64,000 nucleotides of DNA from Chryseobacterium indicum (GTDB lineage Bacteria > Bacteroidota > Bacteroidia > Flavobacteriales > Weeksellaceae). Under the pieces are notes generated by a model. That model did not search any database. It worked only from the letters and a program-made list of their open reading frames with translations, and was not told where the DNA came from. The position numbers were made by a program, and so were the translations under genes. The stretch lies in the NCBI RefSeq assembly GCF_021504595.1, contig NZ_JACSGT010000001.1, forward strand, positions 1,860,001 to 1,924,000, written 5' to 3'. Below, in pieces: positions 26,073 through 34,700 of the stretch (positions within the stretch are counted from its first letter, which is position 1; the number at the start of each line of letters is the position of its first letter).

Positions 26073-27119
26073 TTATTGCAATTCTTTCATGTAAGTAAGC
26101 TGATATCCGGGTAAAAGTTCAGGATGAAAAATTTTAATATAGTCTTTCAACACCAGATCTGCACGTACCACACCGCTTTCGAAGAAATCGTTTGCCTGTG
26201 CTTTTTCTTTTCCTGTAATCACATAGATTTTTCCTTTATTGAAAACATTCAGTTTGCTGTAAAAAGGATTCATGCTAAGCATTTCTTTTTTGGAGATATG
26301 ATTTCCTGCGTTGATCCAATACTGTACTTTACCGGATTTTGCAAAAACCTCTTCAAAACTCATAGTTACAGCCTTCTGATCTGTATTGTCTTTAAGAATA
26401 TATTCTGCATTGGCATCGGAAATAAAATTAGCAGCAGAAGTTTTTCCTCCCGGAAGATACCATACATCTCCATACATTTCGTTTGCTAAAACAATTGGTT
26501 TTTCTTTTGCAGTAAGCGCCAGTTTTTTCAGATCACTGTAGTTTTTTTCAACTTCATCGAATTTTGTTTCCGCTTCTTTTTCTTTTCCTAAAAGTTTTCC
26601 GAAAAGCTTAATGTAAGCTGTCTTTTCCAAAGGTTTCTGCTCCAGATATTCATCCAGAAAGACAACCTGAATACCGTTATTTTTCAGCAATTGGTACGTA
26701 TTGTCAAAACTTGCAATGTGATTGGTAAAAATGGCATCTGGTTTCAGGGAAATAATTTTTTCTACGTCATATTTCTGTTCGCTTCCCAAATTCTGAATTT
26801 TTCCCTGTTTAATTAAATTCTGAATTTTTTCAGAATAAATATATTCGGGATTTGATACGCCGATAATGAGATTTTCTGCATTCAGCTCCGAAATATAGCC
26901 TGCCATACTTGCATTCAGCAGGATAATTTTTTTAAACGGAATCTGATTTTTCTTGAAATCATAGGTAAAATTTCCGGATTTGATGTGTATTCCTCCATTC
27001 TCTTCTTTGTACTGCACCAAATTTGAAACTGAAACAGCTTCCGAAGGTGAATTTTTTGTCTCTCTTTTACAAGAGGTTAGCGCGAAAAACGCGATTAATA
27101 GTAAAATTCTCGGTTTCAT
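26073..27119 (-). CDS. Periplasmic binding lipoprotein for iron-siderophore or cobalamin (ABC transporter)
   Basis: A 348-residue lipoprotein (MKPRILLLIAFFALTSCKRE: lipobox with Cys17). The mature part follows the two-lobe BtuF/FecB fold: LNASMAGYISELNAENLIIG early, ISLKPDAIFTN in the first lobe, a long linking helix (EKEAETKFDEVEKNYSDLKK) and YLPGGKTSAANFISDANAEY in the second lobe. It captures a metal chelate such as Fe-siderophore, heme or vitamin B12 and passes it to an inner-membrane permease, which is not in the window. It is an orphan 40 bp upstream of mtgA. Confidence 0.82.
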   Translation of the reverse strand: MKPRILLLIAFFALTSCKRETKNSPSEAVSVSNLVQYKEENGGIHIKSGNFTYDFKKNQIPFKKIILLNASMAGYISELNAENLIIGVSNPEYIYSEKIQNLIKQGKIQNLGSEQKYDVEKIISLKPDAIFTNHIASFDNTYQLLKNNGIQVVFLDEYLEQKPLEKTAYIKLFGKLLGKEKEAETKFDEVEKNYSDLKKLALTAKEKPIVLANEMYGDVWYLPGGKTSAANFISDANAEYILKDNTDQKAVTMSFEEVFAKSGKVQYWINAGNHISKKEMLSMNPFYSKLNVFNKGKIYVITGKEKAQANDFFESGVVRADLVLKDYIKIFHPELLPGYQLTYMKELQ

Positions 27120-27143
27120 CTTTCAAAGAAAAGAAAAAAGTGC

Positions 27144-27151
27144 TATATTTG
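27144..27151 (+). promoter_or_regulatory. Promoter -7 element of tRNA-Arg
   Basis: TATATTTG is an exact match to the Bacteroidota -7 consensus TAnnTTTG and lies 27 bp before the first base of the tRNA. No clear TTTG -33 box is seen upstream. Confidence 0.6.
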
Positions 27152-27178
27152 CAAACCTTTAAACGATAAGGAAACAAC

Positions 27179-27252
27179 GGCCTCGTGGCGCAACTGAATA
27201 GCGCATCTGATTACGGCTCAGAAGGTTACAGGTTTGAATCCTGTCGAGGTCA
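27179..27252 (+). tRNA. tRNA-Arg (anticodon ACG)
   Basis: A 74-nt cloverleaf. The acceptor stem GGCCTCG pairs with CGAGGTC (one G-U). The D arm is GCGCAACTGAATAGCGC, the anticodon stem TCTGA/TCAGA holds loop TTACGGC with anticodon ACG at 27213-27215, and the T arm is ACAGGTTTGAATCCTGT. CCA is not encoded. The tRNA is the apparent integration site of the decayed element that follows it. Confidence 0.96.
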
Positions 27253-27256
27253 CTAC

Positions 27257-27298
27257 ACCGACATTAGAAGTTTTAACTCTCTTATGTCGGTTTTTTTT
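27257..27298 (+). terminator. Terminator behind tRNA-Arg
   Basis: ACCGACAT and ATGTCGGT form an 8-bp stem around a 19-base loop, followed by a run of seven further T. It starts five bases after the tRNA end. Confidence 0.85.
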
Positions 27299-27393
27299 AT
27301 TTCCTAATCCATTGTTATATTGATAGATACACTGAGCGACAATGTTCATTCTAGGTGTTTGAAAACTTTTTCCGTCAAATTCGACTTTTGGGG

Positions 27394-27401
27394 GAAATAT
27401 C
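27394..27401. repeat. Left 8-bp target duplication of the ISL3-type element
   Basis: GAAATATC lies directly before the left inverted repeat and recurs at 28801-28808 directly after the right one. Eight bases is the usual duplication for the ISL3 family. Confidence 0.9.
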
Positions 27402-27425
27402 GGATCAAGCGCAAAAGTTGGGGGG

Positions 27426-28226
27426 CTATGCAAAAAGTTTAGTCAACCTGAATAGAAAGAAAGTTTTGTCTTTTACTCCCCGGAGCTGCATTCTGAAGTT
27501 TTTGATTTTGGCATTGAAGGATTCCGCAGCGGCATTGGTGCTTCTTTGATGAAAATAGTTTAAAATATCCCAGTAATGATTCATTATTGTTTTTCTTAAG
27601 GTAGAAAAAGATTTAAAATCTGCTTCTTCCACCTCCTTAAACCAATGCGCCAGTTTAGTCATCGCCAATGATTTTGGAATATTCTGATTATAAATCTTTC
27701 GCAGTCCATCGGTCAATTGATATGCTTTCTCCAGATCAGGATACTCAGCAAAAAGAATAGCAGCTCTTTGTTTTTGGGAAAGTGTCCATTTTTCACGGCT
27801 TTTATAAAGCAAATAACGGCTTCTTGCTAAAAGCTGTTTGCGTGAATCACCGTTTTCAAATATTTCTGTGCCTGAGTTTTTTTCTTCTCCCAGTCCTTTC
27901 GTTACCGTATTTTCCATTTCAATAGCATCCCAACGATGTCTGATTCTGATTTCCTGAAGGGCTTCTGTAGCCAGCTTCTGAATATGAAAGCGGTCAATTA
28001 CCTGTGTTGCAGCAGGGAAGCAGCGTTGGGCAATACGCTTCATGGAACCCGCCATATCCAAAGTAATTTCATTTACCTTCATCCGAAGCTTTCTGCTGAT
28101 CTTTAAAAGATGCGTGATGACAAAATCACTCCGGGTACCTTTTATGATGGCAACAATGCTTCCTTTCCTGCCTCGTGCAGTCTTGGAGGTAAGCACCGTG
28201 TAGAGTTCTCCGTCAGAGAGTGCCAC
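27426..28226 (-). CDS. ISL3-family transposase, C-terminal catalytic frame
   Basis: A 266-residue frame, counted from a GTG. The open frame really continues upstream to about 28409. The catalytic residues of the ISL3 DDE domain are visible: LDEVALSDGE (just upstream of the GTG in frame), ITLDMAGSMKRI, QVIDRFHIQKL and STNAAAESFNAKIK. Between them lies the usual helical insertion. It is probably made as a fusion with the N-terminal frame by slippage at an A8 run (28410-28417), because the frame has no convincing start of its own. The stop is close to the left inverted repeat. Confidence 0.88.
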   Translation of the reverse strand: MALSDGELYTVLTSKTARGRKGSIVAIIKGTRSDFVITHLLKISRKLRMKVNEITLDMAGSMKRIAQRCFPAATQVIDRFHIQKLATEALQEIRIRHRWDAIEMENTVTKGLGEEKNSGTEIFENGDSRKQLLARSRYLLYKSREKWTLSQKQRAAILFAEYPDLEKAYQLTDGLRKIYNQNIPKSLAMTKLAHWFKEVEEADFKSFSTLRKTIMNHYWDILNYFHQRSTNAAAESFNAKIKNFRMQLRGVKDKTFFLFRLTKLFA

Positions 28227-28395
28227 TTCATCTAAGGATAAAGATGATGAGAGATTTTCAGGGTAAATGAGCCAGTCTTCTGCGTGTCGTTTCTGTTCCC
28301 AGCTATGATACCCGCTGAGTTTATTCTTGTATTGTCTCTGAAAGGTCTTGCCTTTGATCCCGAAAAATTCTGCTATGACTTTTAGGGGAAGAGCT

Positions 28396-28749
28396 TTAGT
28401 GTCGGCTAATTTTTTTTAAGAAGCCTGCTAAATCCTTTGTCATGCGTGTTCCTTTCGCTACCAGCTGCCAGTCTCTTTGAAGGATTTCACCAGAGGATTT
28501 ATCAGTCCATCTTCTTCTTTTCACATGAAGTTTTACGATTTTACCCCGCAACGGATAATCATCTATGATGATTTCAGGTAAAAAGCCCTTCGATTCCAGC
28601 TGTCTTTCTTTGAATTCATGAGGAATGCTGCTTTTTTCTTCAAAATAAAGATGAAGTTCTGCATCATGAGTTTCTGCTTTGAGGATATCAAAGTGTTCAA
28701 CTAAAAATTCAGGAAGTAACAATTTAAGAAGTTCTTGATCGCTTAGCAT
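28396..28749 (-). CDS. ISAon1-type transposase N-terminal frame
   Basis: A 117-residue frame starting at an ATG 51 bp inside the right inverted repeat. It corresponds to the separately annotated N-terminal region of ISAon1-type transposases: ELLKLLLPEFLVEHFDI and later KGTRMTKDLAGFLKKI, with a central basic KLHVKRRRWTDK DNA-binding segment. The frame ends shortly after an A8 run. Skipping one base there (LKK-LADTKALPLKVIAEF) joins it smoothly to the catalytic frame, so programmed or transcriptional slippage is likely. Confidence 0.82.
   Translation of the reverse strand: MLSDQELLKLLLPEFLVEHFDILKAETHDAELHLYFEEKSSIPHEFKERQLESKGFLPEIIIDDYPLRGKIVKLHVKRRRWTDKSSGEILQRDWQLVAKGTRMTKDLAGFLKKISRH
28410..28417 (-). 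promoter_or_regulatory. A8 slippage site joining the two transposase frames
   Basis: On the minus strand the sequence is CTT-A8-TTAGCCGAC. The upstream frame reads LLKKISRH-stop through it. A +1 shift (or loss of one A in the transcript) gives LLKKLADTKALPLKV, which continues into the catalytic domain. In the shifted frame a TAA sits just before the run, so the second frame cannot be entered from further upstream. Confidence 0.6.
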
Positions 28750-28800
28750 TATACAAAGATAAAACTACTTAACATTCCCCCCAACTTTTGAGACTGATCC

Positions 28801-29220
28801 GAAATATCAAACATCCAACCGTTCTCTTTGTTTGTAAATCGCCCTGCTGATAAAGGTTTGCCAGGTTTTCCATTGAATCAAGCGCATTTTCTATTTTGGT
28901 CTTTATATCTAATTCTTTACTTTCTGAATCTATCAGCTATAGCTCCTGCTCAAGTTGTTCTATTTACGATTTTGTTACTTTTTTGATTTCTTTATATAGT
29001 CTTCCTCATCTAATTTATCTGCAACATACTTATCACGTGCACTTGATACCTTTTCGTTAAGCAAATTAATTTCTTTTGAAACTGATTTTCTTTTGTCTTC
29101 AATATCGCTAGTAAATTGTTTGTAGTTATCTAAAAGCACTTCCTTTATTAATTCTTTATAACCGGATTATATTCCAGCTTAAACATTTTAAAGCTTAAAG
29201 AGTTCATTAAATTTATCCAA
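28801..29220 (-). pseudogene. Serine recombinase remnant, coiled-coil region
   Basis: Minus-strand translation gives GYKELIKEVLLDNYKQFTSD, then EDKRKSVSKEINLLNEKVSS and YVADKLDEEDYIKKSKK-stop. After a frame change it continues as SKELDIKTKIENALDSMEN and ANLYQQGDLQTKR up to the IS. This order (a helical linker, then a -DEEDY- turn, then the helix before IFPE) is that of the C-terminal coiled coil of large serine recombinases. Internal stops and frameshifts show decay. The catalytic N-terminal domain is absent from the window. The right target duplication of the IS is its first eight bases. Confidence 0.65.
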
Positions 29221-29673
29221 GTCAAATCTGAGAAATTTGTATTAATTAATTGATTGTTTAAATTAATCTTTCAGAAAAATACTCGATTTAGTTCCTTAAC
29301 AGAAATTTTGTATACAATAATTTTCCGCAACTTAGTTGAAGTTCATGAAATTACAAGATAAGAGATTCAATTAAATACCACACGAAAATTTACTAACCAT
29401 TCCATAATAAATTAATTCAAAATTCAGTAATAATACTGAATTATTTTTACAGAAATTATATTAATATTGTTTTGTTGATAAAGTATAAACTAAACCCATT
29501 AGCACAAGTTGGGGATTTATGTTTTTCCCTATGCTTTCATCTGTTGGTAATAATTTAGTCATGATGTTAGTAACTATTATTATGCTAACTGAGCATATGG
29601 GAACATTATAACTAAAGAATGTTATTGCAATTTTAAAAATATAATCAACTAAAAACTAATAATCTAAATAACC
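29221..29673. other. AT-rich non-coding stretch
   Basis: No reading frame of useful length and no RNA gene is seen. The sequence is visibly richer in A+T than the core regions, like the lipoprotein gene that follows. It probably holds that gene's promoter, but no exact TAnnTTTG was identified. Confidence 0.5.
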
Positions 29674-31212
29674 ATGAAATTAAAATTTAAAAAACTGATG
29701 CTTTTTAGCATTACAACAGCTACTTTACTGGGGCTTACATCTTGTAAAAAAGAAACTTACTCTAATACTAAAACAAGTTTAGCAAGTATTTTTGAAGATT
29801 ACAATAAGAATAACGAAATTAAAAATACAGTCGATACCATAGTTCTTGACAATGATCAAATGTTTGTTGACTGGTCTTGGCAAAAATTTTTATGGTTAAC
29901 GTCAAATACCAAAGATAATGTTCCTGTATTTATGAAAGAATTAAAACAGGTTAATGATTTTGGTGAAGAAATAAAAATAGATTCTTTAAAAAAGAAAGGA
30001 TTACCATCTTCATACATAAAAGATGGTAAATTACCATTAATCTTAGATTTGTATCAACAAGCAGACGGAACAAAATTGAGTAGCAAGAGCAATTCTCTCG
30101 TAAGATATTCGATACATGCTAATGACGGAATATTAGAGATGTTTCATTCAGCCGATGCATCATTAATTATTAGCCAAGCAGCTGAAATACTAAAAAATGA
30201 CAGCTTAAAGCGTTCTATTCGTGAGAGTAAAAATCAATATCCAGTTGGTGCTACCGAAATTAAAATAGCTTGGATAGAAACATCTCAAGTAGTAGATTCT
30301 ACTAAAACGTTTAATATAACTGCAATTGTTAATAAACCTGATAAAAATTTGCACGAAAATTATAATAACGCTGAGCTAAAAAGAATGTCTATGATTGGCT
30401 TTCATATATTTACAGTTACAGCAGAGCACCCTGAAGGCGTGTGGTCAACTTTTGATCAACGAAATTTAGCCCCAGATAGAACAAGTTTTCATGGAGACCC
30501 TGTAAATTCTAAATCAGATAAATACACATTATTCGATGGAAACGCTGTTGGAAATACAGAAGATGGAATTATTCAAGATAAAACCACTCTTACTCCAAAA
30601 GTTAAAAATAAAGTATTCCAATCCTACCCTGAAGGAGTTAGATATAATCAGGCATCTCAAGGAATGGAGGTTATTAAAGAAGATAAAGAGTTTGCTACAA
30701 TGATTAAATCTAGTAACGAATTAGCTAAAAAAGCCCTTACGAATGATAAAGTTAAAATATGGGCGAACTATAAATTTGTAGGCTCTATATGGTCAAAAAC
30801 GAATGCTCCAATTAATGAGTTGCTAGATGGAGATTTATCAAAACCATATGGTACCGGTAATGGGCAAAGCTTTGGTAGTTTAGATTTAGCAAATGTCACT
30901 ATGGAAACCACATTCCAAGCAGAAGGAATGAATTGTTTTACTTGTCACTCTATGAATAATAATTTATATAGGACAAATACATCAAAAAAAATAAATGTTA
31001 AGTCTCCTTTAATTAACTCGCACTTATTTGAAAAATATGCAGAATTAAAAGCAGCATTATTAGCAAGTCAGGGAGCAGCCCAAACTGACATTAATAAAAA
31101 ATCGAATACTAATACAATGAAATCTTCTAATAATATAGATGAAATTAATAAGTTAAAAAATAACATAAGGGAATCATCTCGTGAAGAAGCTAGAGAATTA
31201 CTTAAAAAGTAG
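29674..31212 (+). CDS. Lipoprotein with one c-type heme site, unknown function
   Basis: A 512-residue protein with a lipoprotein signal (ATLLGLTSCKKE). The early motif MFVDWSWQKFLWLTSN and the single heme-attachment site NCFTCHSMNN (about residue 425) suggest a periplasm- or surface-anchored cytochrome-c-type protein. The middle contains EIKIAWIETSQVV and IGFHIFTVTAEHPEGVWSTF, and the last 60 residues are a low-complexity, charged tail. No redox partner or transporter is adjacent. Its AT-rich codon use differs from the core genes and it lies next to a decayed integrase, so it is probably acquired cargo. The heme motif is certain, the function is not. Confidence 0.7.
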   Translation: MKLKFKKLMLFSITTATLLGLTSCKKETYSNTKTSLASIFEDYNKNNEIKNTVDTIVLDNDQMFVDWSWQKFLWLTSNTKDNVPVFMKELKQVNDFGEEIKIDSLKKKGLPSSYIKDGKLPLILDLYQQADGTKLSSKSNSLVRYSIHANDGILEMFHSADASLIISQAAEILKNDSLKRSIRESKNQYPVGATEIKIAWIETSQVVDSTKTFNITAIVNKPDKNLHENYNNAELKRMSMIGFHIFTVTAEHPEGVWSTFDQRNLAPDRTSFHGDPVNSKSDKYTLFDGNAVGNTEDGIIQDKTTLTPKVKNKVFQSYPEGVRYNQASQGMEVIKEDKEFATMIKSSNELAKKALTNDKVKIWANYKFVGSIWSKTNAPINELLDGDLSKPYGTGNGQSFGSLDLANVTMETTFQAEGMNCFTCHSMNNNLYRTNTSKKINVKSPLINSHLFEKYAELKAALLASQGAAQTDINKKSNTNTMKSSNNIDEINKLKNNIRESSREEARELLKK

Positions 31213-31556
31213 TTATAATACCCTTAAAATACTGGATCGATATTTAATTTTAGGTAATTGTATAATTAAATGTACCACGTTTCATCTTTACATAAATCCT
31301 ATTAACAACGTATAATTAAAATATTCTTCGTAAAATTTCTATGAAAAGGTGAAAGCCAATCTAAGTAAAATAAAGTAAAACTATTTCAATTTAGATTGTT
31401 TCAACTATTTAAAATTATATTGCAAAAAATCTTCTTAATTACGAGAAATTTAATGCTAGATTTCGAATAGCCAATTCTTGTTTAATCTGGCTTAATCGAA
31501 TCAAATCATCGACAAAAGTGTTTGAAGATACGCTCGTTAAGGTCACAAAAACCCAA
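31213..31556. other. Non-coding gap after the lipoprotein gene
   Basis: No gene is seen. Around 31521-31546 the words TTTGAA, TCG and AGGTCAC recur in the same order as in the 3' part of tRNA-Arg, with different spacing; this may be a worn attachment-site copy or chance. Confidence 0.3.
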
Positions 31557-31590
31557 AAGCGCCAACTAAAAACAGTTGGCGCTTTTTTAT
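31557..31590. terminator. Strong hairpin terminator
   Basis: AAGCGCCAACT and AGTTGGCGCTT form an 11-bp stem with a 6-base loop followed by TTTTA. It lies between the lipoprotein gene and the end of the hybrid kinase, so it can serve either strand. Confidence 0.85.
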
Positions 31591-31730
31591 TTAACATTTC
31601 TTGTAATTAGTTCTTCCTCAGGAAACCTATTTCACCTACCCGCCTAAACAGTAAAATTTCAGTATGAAGCATTTGATTGAACGGGTAAAATGAGCAGGAA
31701 CACTAAAATATAAATGGAGTTTCCGTTTTA

Positions 31731-34700
31731 TTATTTCATTAATTTTTTTATTATATGCAATCCGGCTGATATTTCCTGAATTATTTCGTCGTGTAATATT
31801 GAAAAATCTACATTTTGGTCAGTCTTATTTTCCCAGTATATTACCTTTTCCGAAAGTTTTATCAATCCGGCTGTTCCGGCTGTTCCCTTCAGTTTATGAA
31901 GACTTTTTTTCAGATCATCCGTATTTCTTTCTGTAACAGACCGCTTTATATTATTTTCTGCCTGAGTAAGCTCAGTGACCACCAGATTTAAAAATATTCC
32001 TTTGAAATCTTCATCATCACCTGTTTGCTGCTGTAAAAACTCCATATCTAGGTTGCTTTCAGCAGTTACATCATGCTCCACATCCGTTTCTTTTTCCGAA
32101 ATATATTTGCTCAACATTTCCAAAAGTTCAGCTTGACGTAAAGGCTTAGGAAGGAAATCATTCATCCCGCATTGCAGGCATTTTTCTTTTTCTCCAAATG
32201 TTGTTCCGGCTGTCACTCCTAGGATAGGAATTGTTTGATATTCCGGAAGTTTTCTAATTTCCCTTGTTGCTTCAATACCGTCCATTACCGGCATCTGGAC
32301 ATCCATCAGGATAAGAGAAAAGTTCTGTTTTCTGCATTCTTCAAGTGCTTCCAGTCCATTTACAGCTTCCGTAAGCTGTACATCAGGAATAAGGGATTGC
32401 ATTATTCTGCTGTTAAGCAGCATATTCACAGGATTGTCGTCCACTAATAAAACATGAAGACCAGGCGCATGTAAAGAAGGTTCTGTTTTTGTTTCCGCAG
32501 CTGTCGGCAGTTGTTTTTCATTATTTTCTGTTGCCCTCCTTAAAGTTTTATATAGATCTTCGGATTTAATCGGTTTTAATAAAAAATAAGAGTTTTCTTC
32601 CTGTCGGAAGGAGTTAATAACATCATGTTCTTCTGAAGATGTATGAAGGATCACCAATGGAGAAGTTTCTTTCTGTTTACTAAATAACCCCTTAATTTTT
32701 TCAATCGTTTCCAGCCCGGAAATAACGGGCATATGATAATCCATGAGAATAATATCAAAACGTTCTCCCGCTAACAAAATCTGTAAAGCTTCCATCCCAT
32801 TGGCAGCCAGCCTGGATTCTATATTTTTATAAGCCAGCATATGCTGCAGAATAATTCTGTTTGCTTCGTTATCGTCAACAACAAGTACTTTGCTGATCTT
32901 CAGTTCTTCATCTTTATTTGCAGCAGACATTTCATACGGCACCTCAATATCGAAGAAAAATACAGATCCTTTGTGTAGTATACTGTTTAACCTGAGTTCA
33001 CTTCCCATATAGCCCAGAATATTATTTGAAATGGTAAGCCCGAGTCCGGTTCCTCCGTAACGTTTGCTGATGGAGCTGTTTTCCTGTGTGAAAGCATTAA
33101 AAATAGACTGCTGTTTTTCAACGGGTATTCCAATTCCGGTATCCCGCACTGCGAAACGGAGCCGTATTTTCTCATGATCCATCCATTGTTTTTCTACTTT
33201 CAGCTCTATTTCTCCCTGTTCTGTAAATTTTACAGCATTTCCTAAGAGGTTGATAAGGATCTGCTTCATTCGGGATTCATCAATCAGGATCGTTTCCGGT
33301 AAACCGGGTTCAATATTCAGCAATAATTCTATATCTTTTTTTTGGGACTGGTATAGAATCACGTTGATAACCTGACTTACCATATCATAAACATTACTTT
33401 TATCAATCAAAAGATCCATTTTTCCGGATTCAATTTTAGAGAAATCCAAAATGTCATTAATGATCGTAAGTAAGTTTTCCCCCGATTCGTTAATATAGTT
33501 GAGATACTGCATTTGTATCTCGTTAAGCGGAGTCTTTAATAATAGATCTGAAAAGCCGATCACACCATTTAACGGCGTACGGATCTCGTGGCTCATGTTG
33601 GCAAGAAATTCCGATTTTGCCTTGCTTGCAATGTCAGCCATTTTTTTGGCATCCTTCAGTTCATTGTTTGTTTTTACCGTGTCGCTTATATTCTGTACAG
33701 AAATAATGATTCCCCCAGTAACTCCGTCTGAAAGATACCATGGTCTTACTTCTAGGTTATAATACTGAAGACCGTCTTCCTGCTCCAGCACAAAGTTTTC
33801 GTTTTTATAGGTCTTTCCTCTTAATGCATTAAGATAAATCTCTTTCCTTTCTTTCGGGACATTGGGTGAAACTGTAAAAATGTTCTGACCGATAAGATCA
33901 AGATGATTCATATGAAATTCATCCTTCCAGCTGCTGCTTACGGATATATAATTAAGGTCTTTATCAAACATGGCAACCGCAGTGGGTACGTAGGTTACAA
34001 AAGACTGCAGCATTGCTTCTTTTCTTGCCAGTTCCAGATATATATTTTTAAAAGCATTGATATCCTGAATAATTCCGAAAATCTTTGTACATAAGCCATC
34101 TTCGAATTCCGGAATTCCTTTTACCCTAACCCAAATCATAACGCCATCATTACGTATAAGCTGAAACTCTTCATCATAGGCTATTCCTTCTGATACAGCT
34201 TTTTCGAATAAAAATCTCATTCTGGACCGGTCTTCTTCTTTATAAAACTGCAAAGCACTTTCAAAATCAGGCTGCAGTCCCGGATCTATTTTATGAATTT
34301 CTTTTGTCGTCTGCGACCAGAATACAGAATTATTTTTCAGATTCACTTCCCATCCTCCTACCTGAGCAACAGCGCTTGTTTGCTCAAGTATTTTTTTCGT
34401 GTACAAAAGGTCACTTTCCAACATCATCCTTTCCGTTATATTAAGTGCCGTACTTAATACATAAGGCTGTCCTTCCCTATTGATCTCCACTCTATTATGA
34501 TACATCCAGACAAGCTCCTTTCCTTCCTTTGTTTTCAGGATCATTGTTCCAATGTCTTCCTTATTCTGATTAATCTTCTGTAAATAATCTTCCAGCAGCT
34601 TCCAGTTTTTTTCGGGGACAAGATCTTTTAAATTCAATCCGGTGACTTCATTTTCAGAATAATGCAAAATTTCTCTGCCCTTTCTGTTGACCTCAAGAAT

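Larger units (their letters stand above)
27218..27401 (-). pseudogene. Serine recombinase, C-terminal remnant (beyond the IS)
   Basis: Read on the minus strand, this piece translates as IFPPKVEFDGKSFQTPRMN and then VAQCIYQYNNGLGNKKNR. That matches the conserved end of Bacteroidota serine site-specific recombinases (IFPE-K-FDG...TPRIN). The frame runs antisense into the tRNA, as expected when an integrase gene ends at its attachment site. It is cut off from the rest of the gene by the insertion sequence at 27402-28800; the other part is at 28801-29220. Confidence 0.7.
27402..28800 (-). mobile_element. ISL3-family (ISAon1-type) insertion sequence, complete
   Basis: This 1399-bp element has 24-bp terminal inverted repeats, GGATCAAGCGCAAAAGTTGG... 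at 27402-27425 and its partner at 28777-28800, matching at 21 of 24 positions. An 8-bp duplication GAAATATC flanks it. It carries two consecutive minus-strand reading frames that together form one DDE transposase. It interrupts the C-terminal part of a serine recombinase remnant. Intact ends and an unmutated duplication suggest a recent insertion. Confidence 0.93.

Noticed and set aside
27218..27433. Frame running from the IS through the recombinase remnant into the tRNA antisense strand
   Set aside because: It mixes IS-derived and recombinase residues and includes the tRNA; treated as part of a pseudogene.
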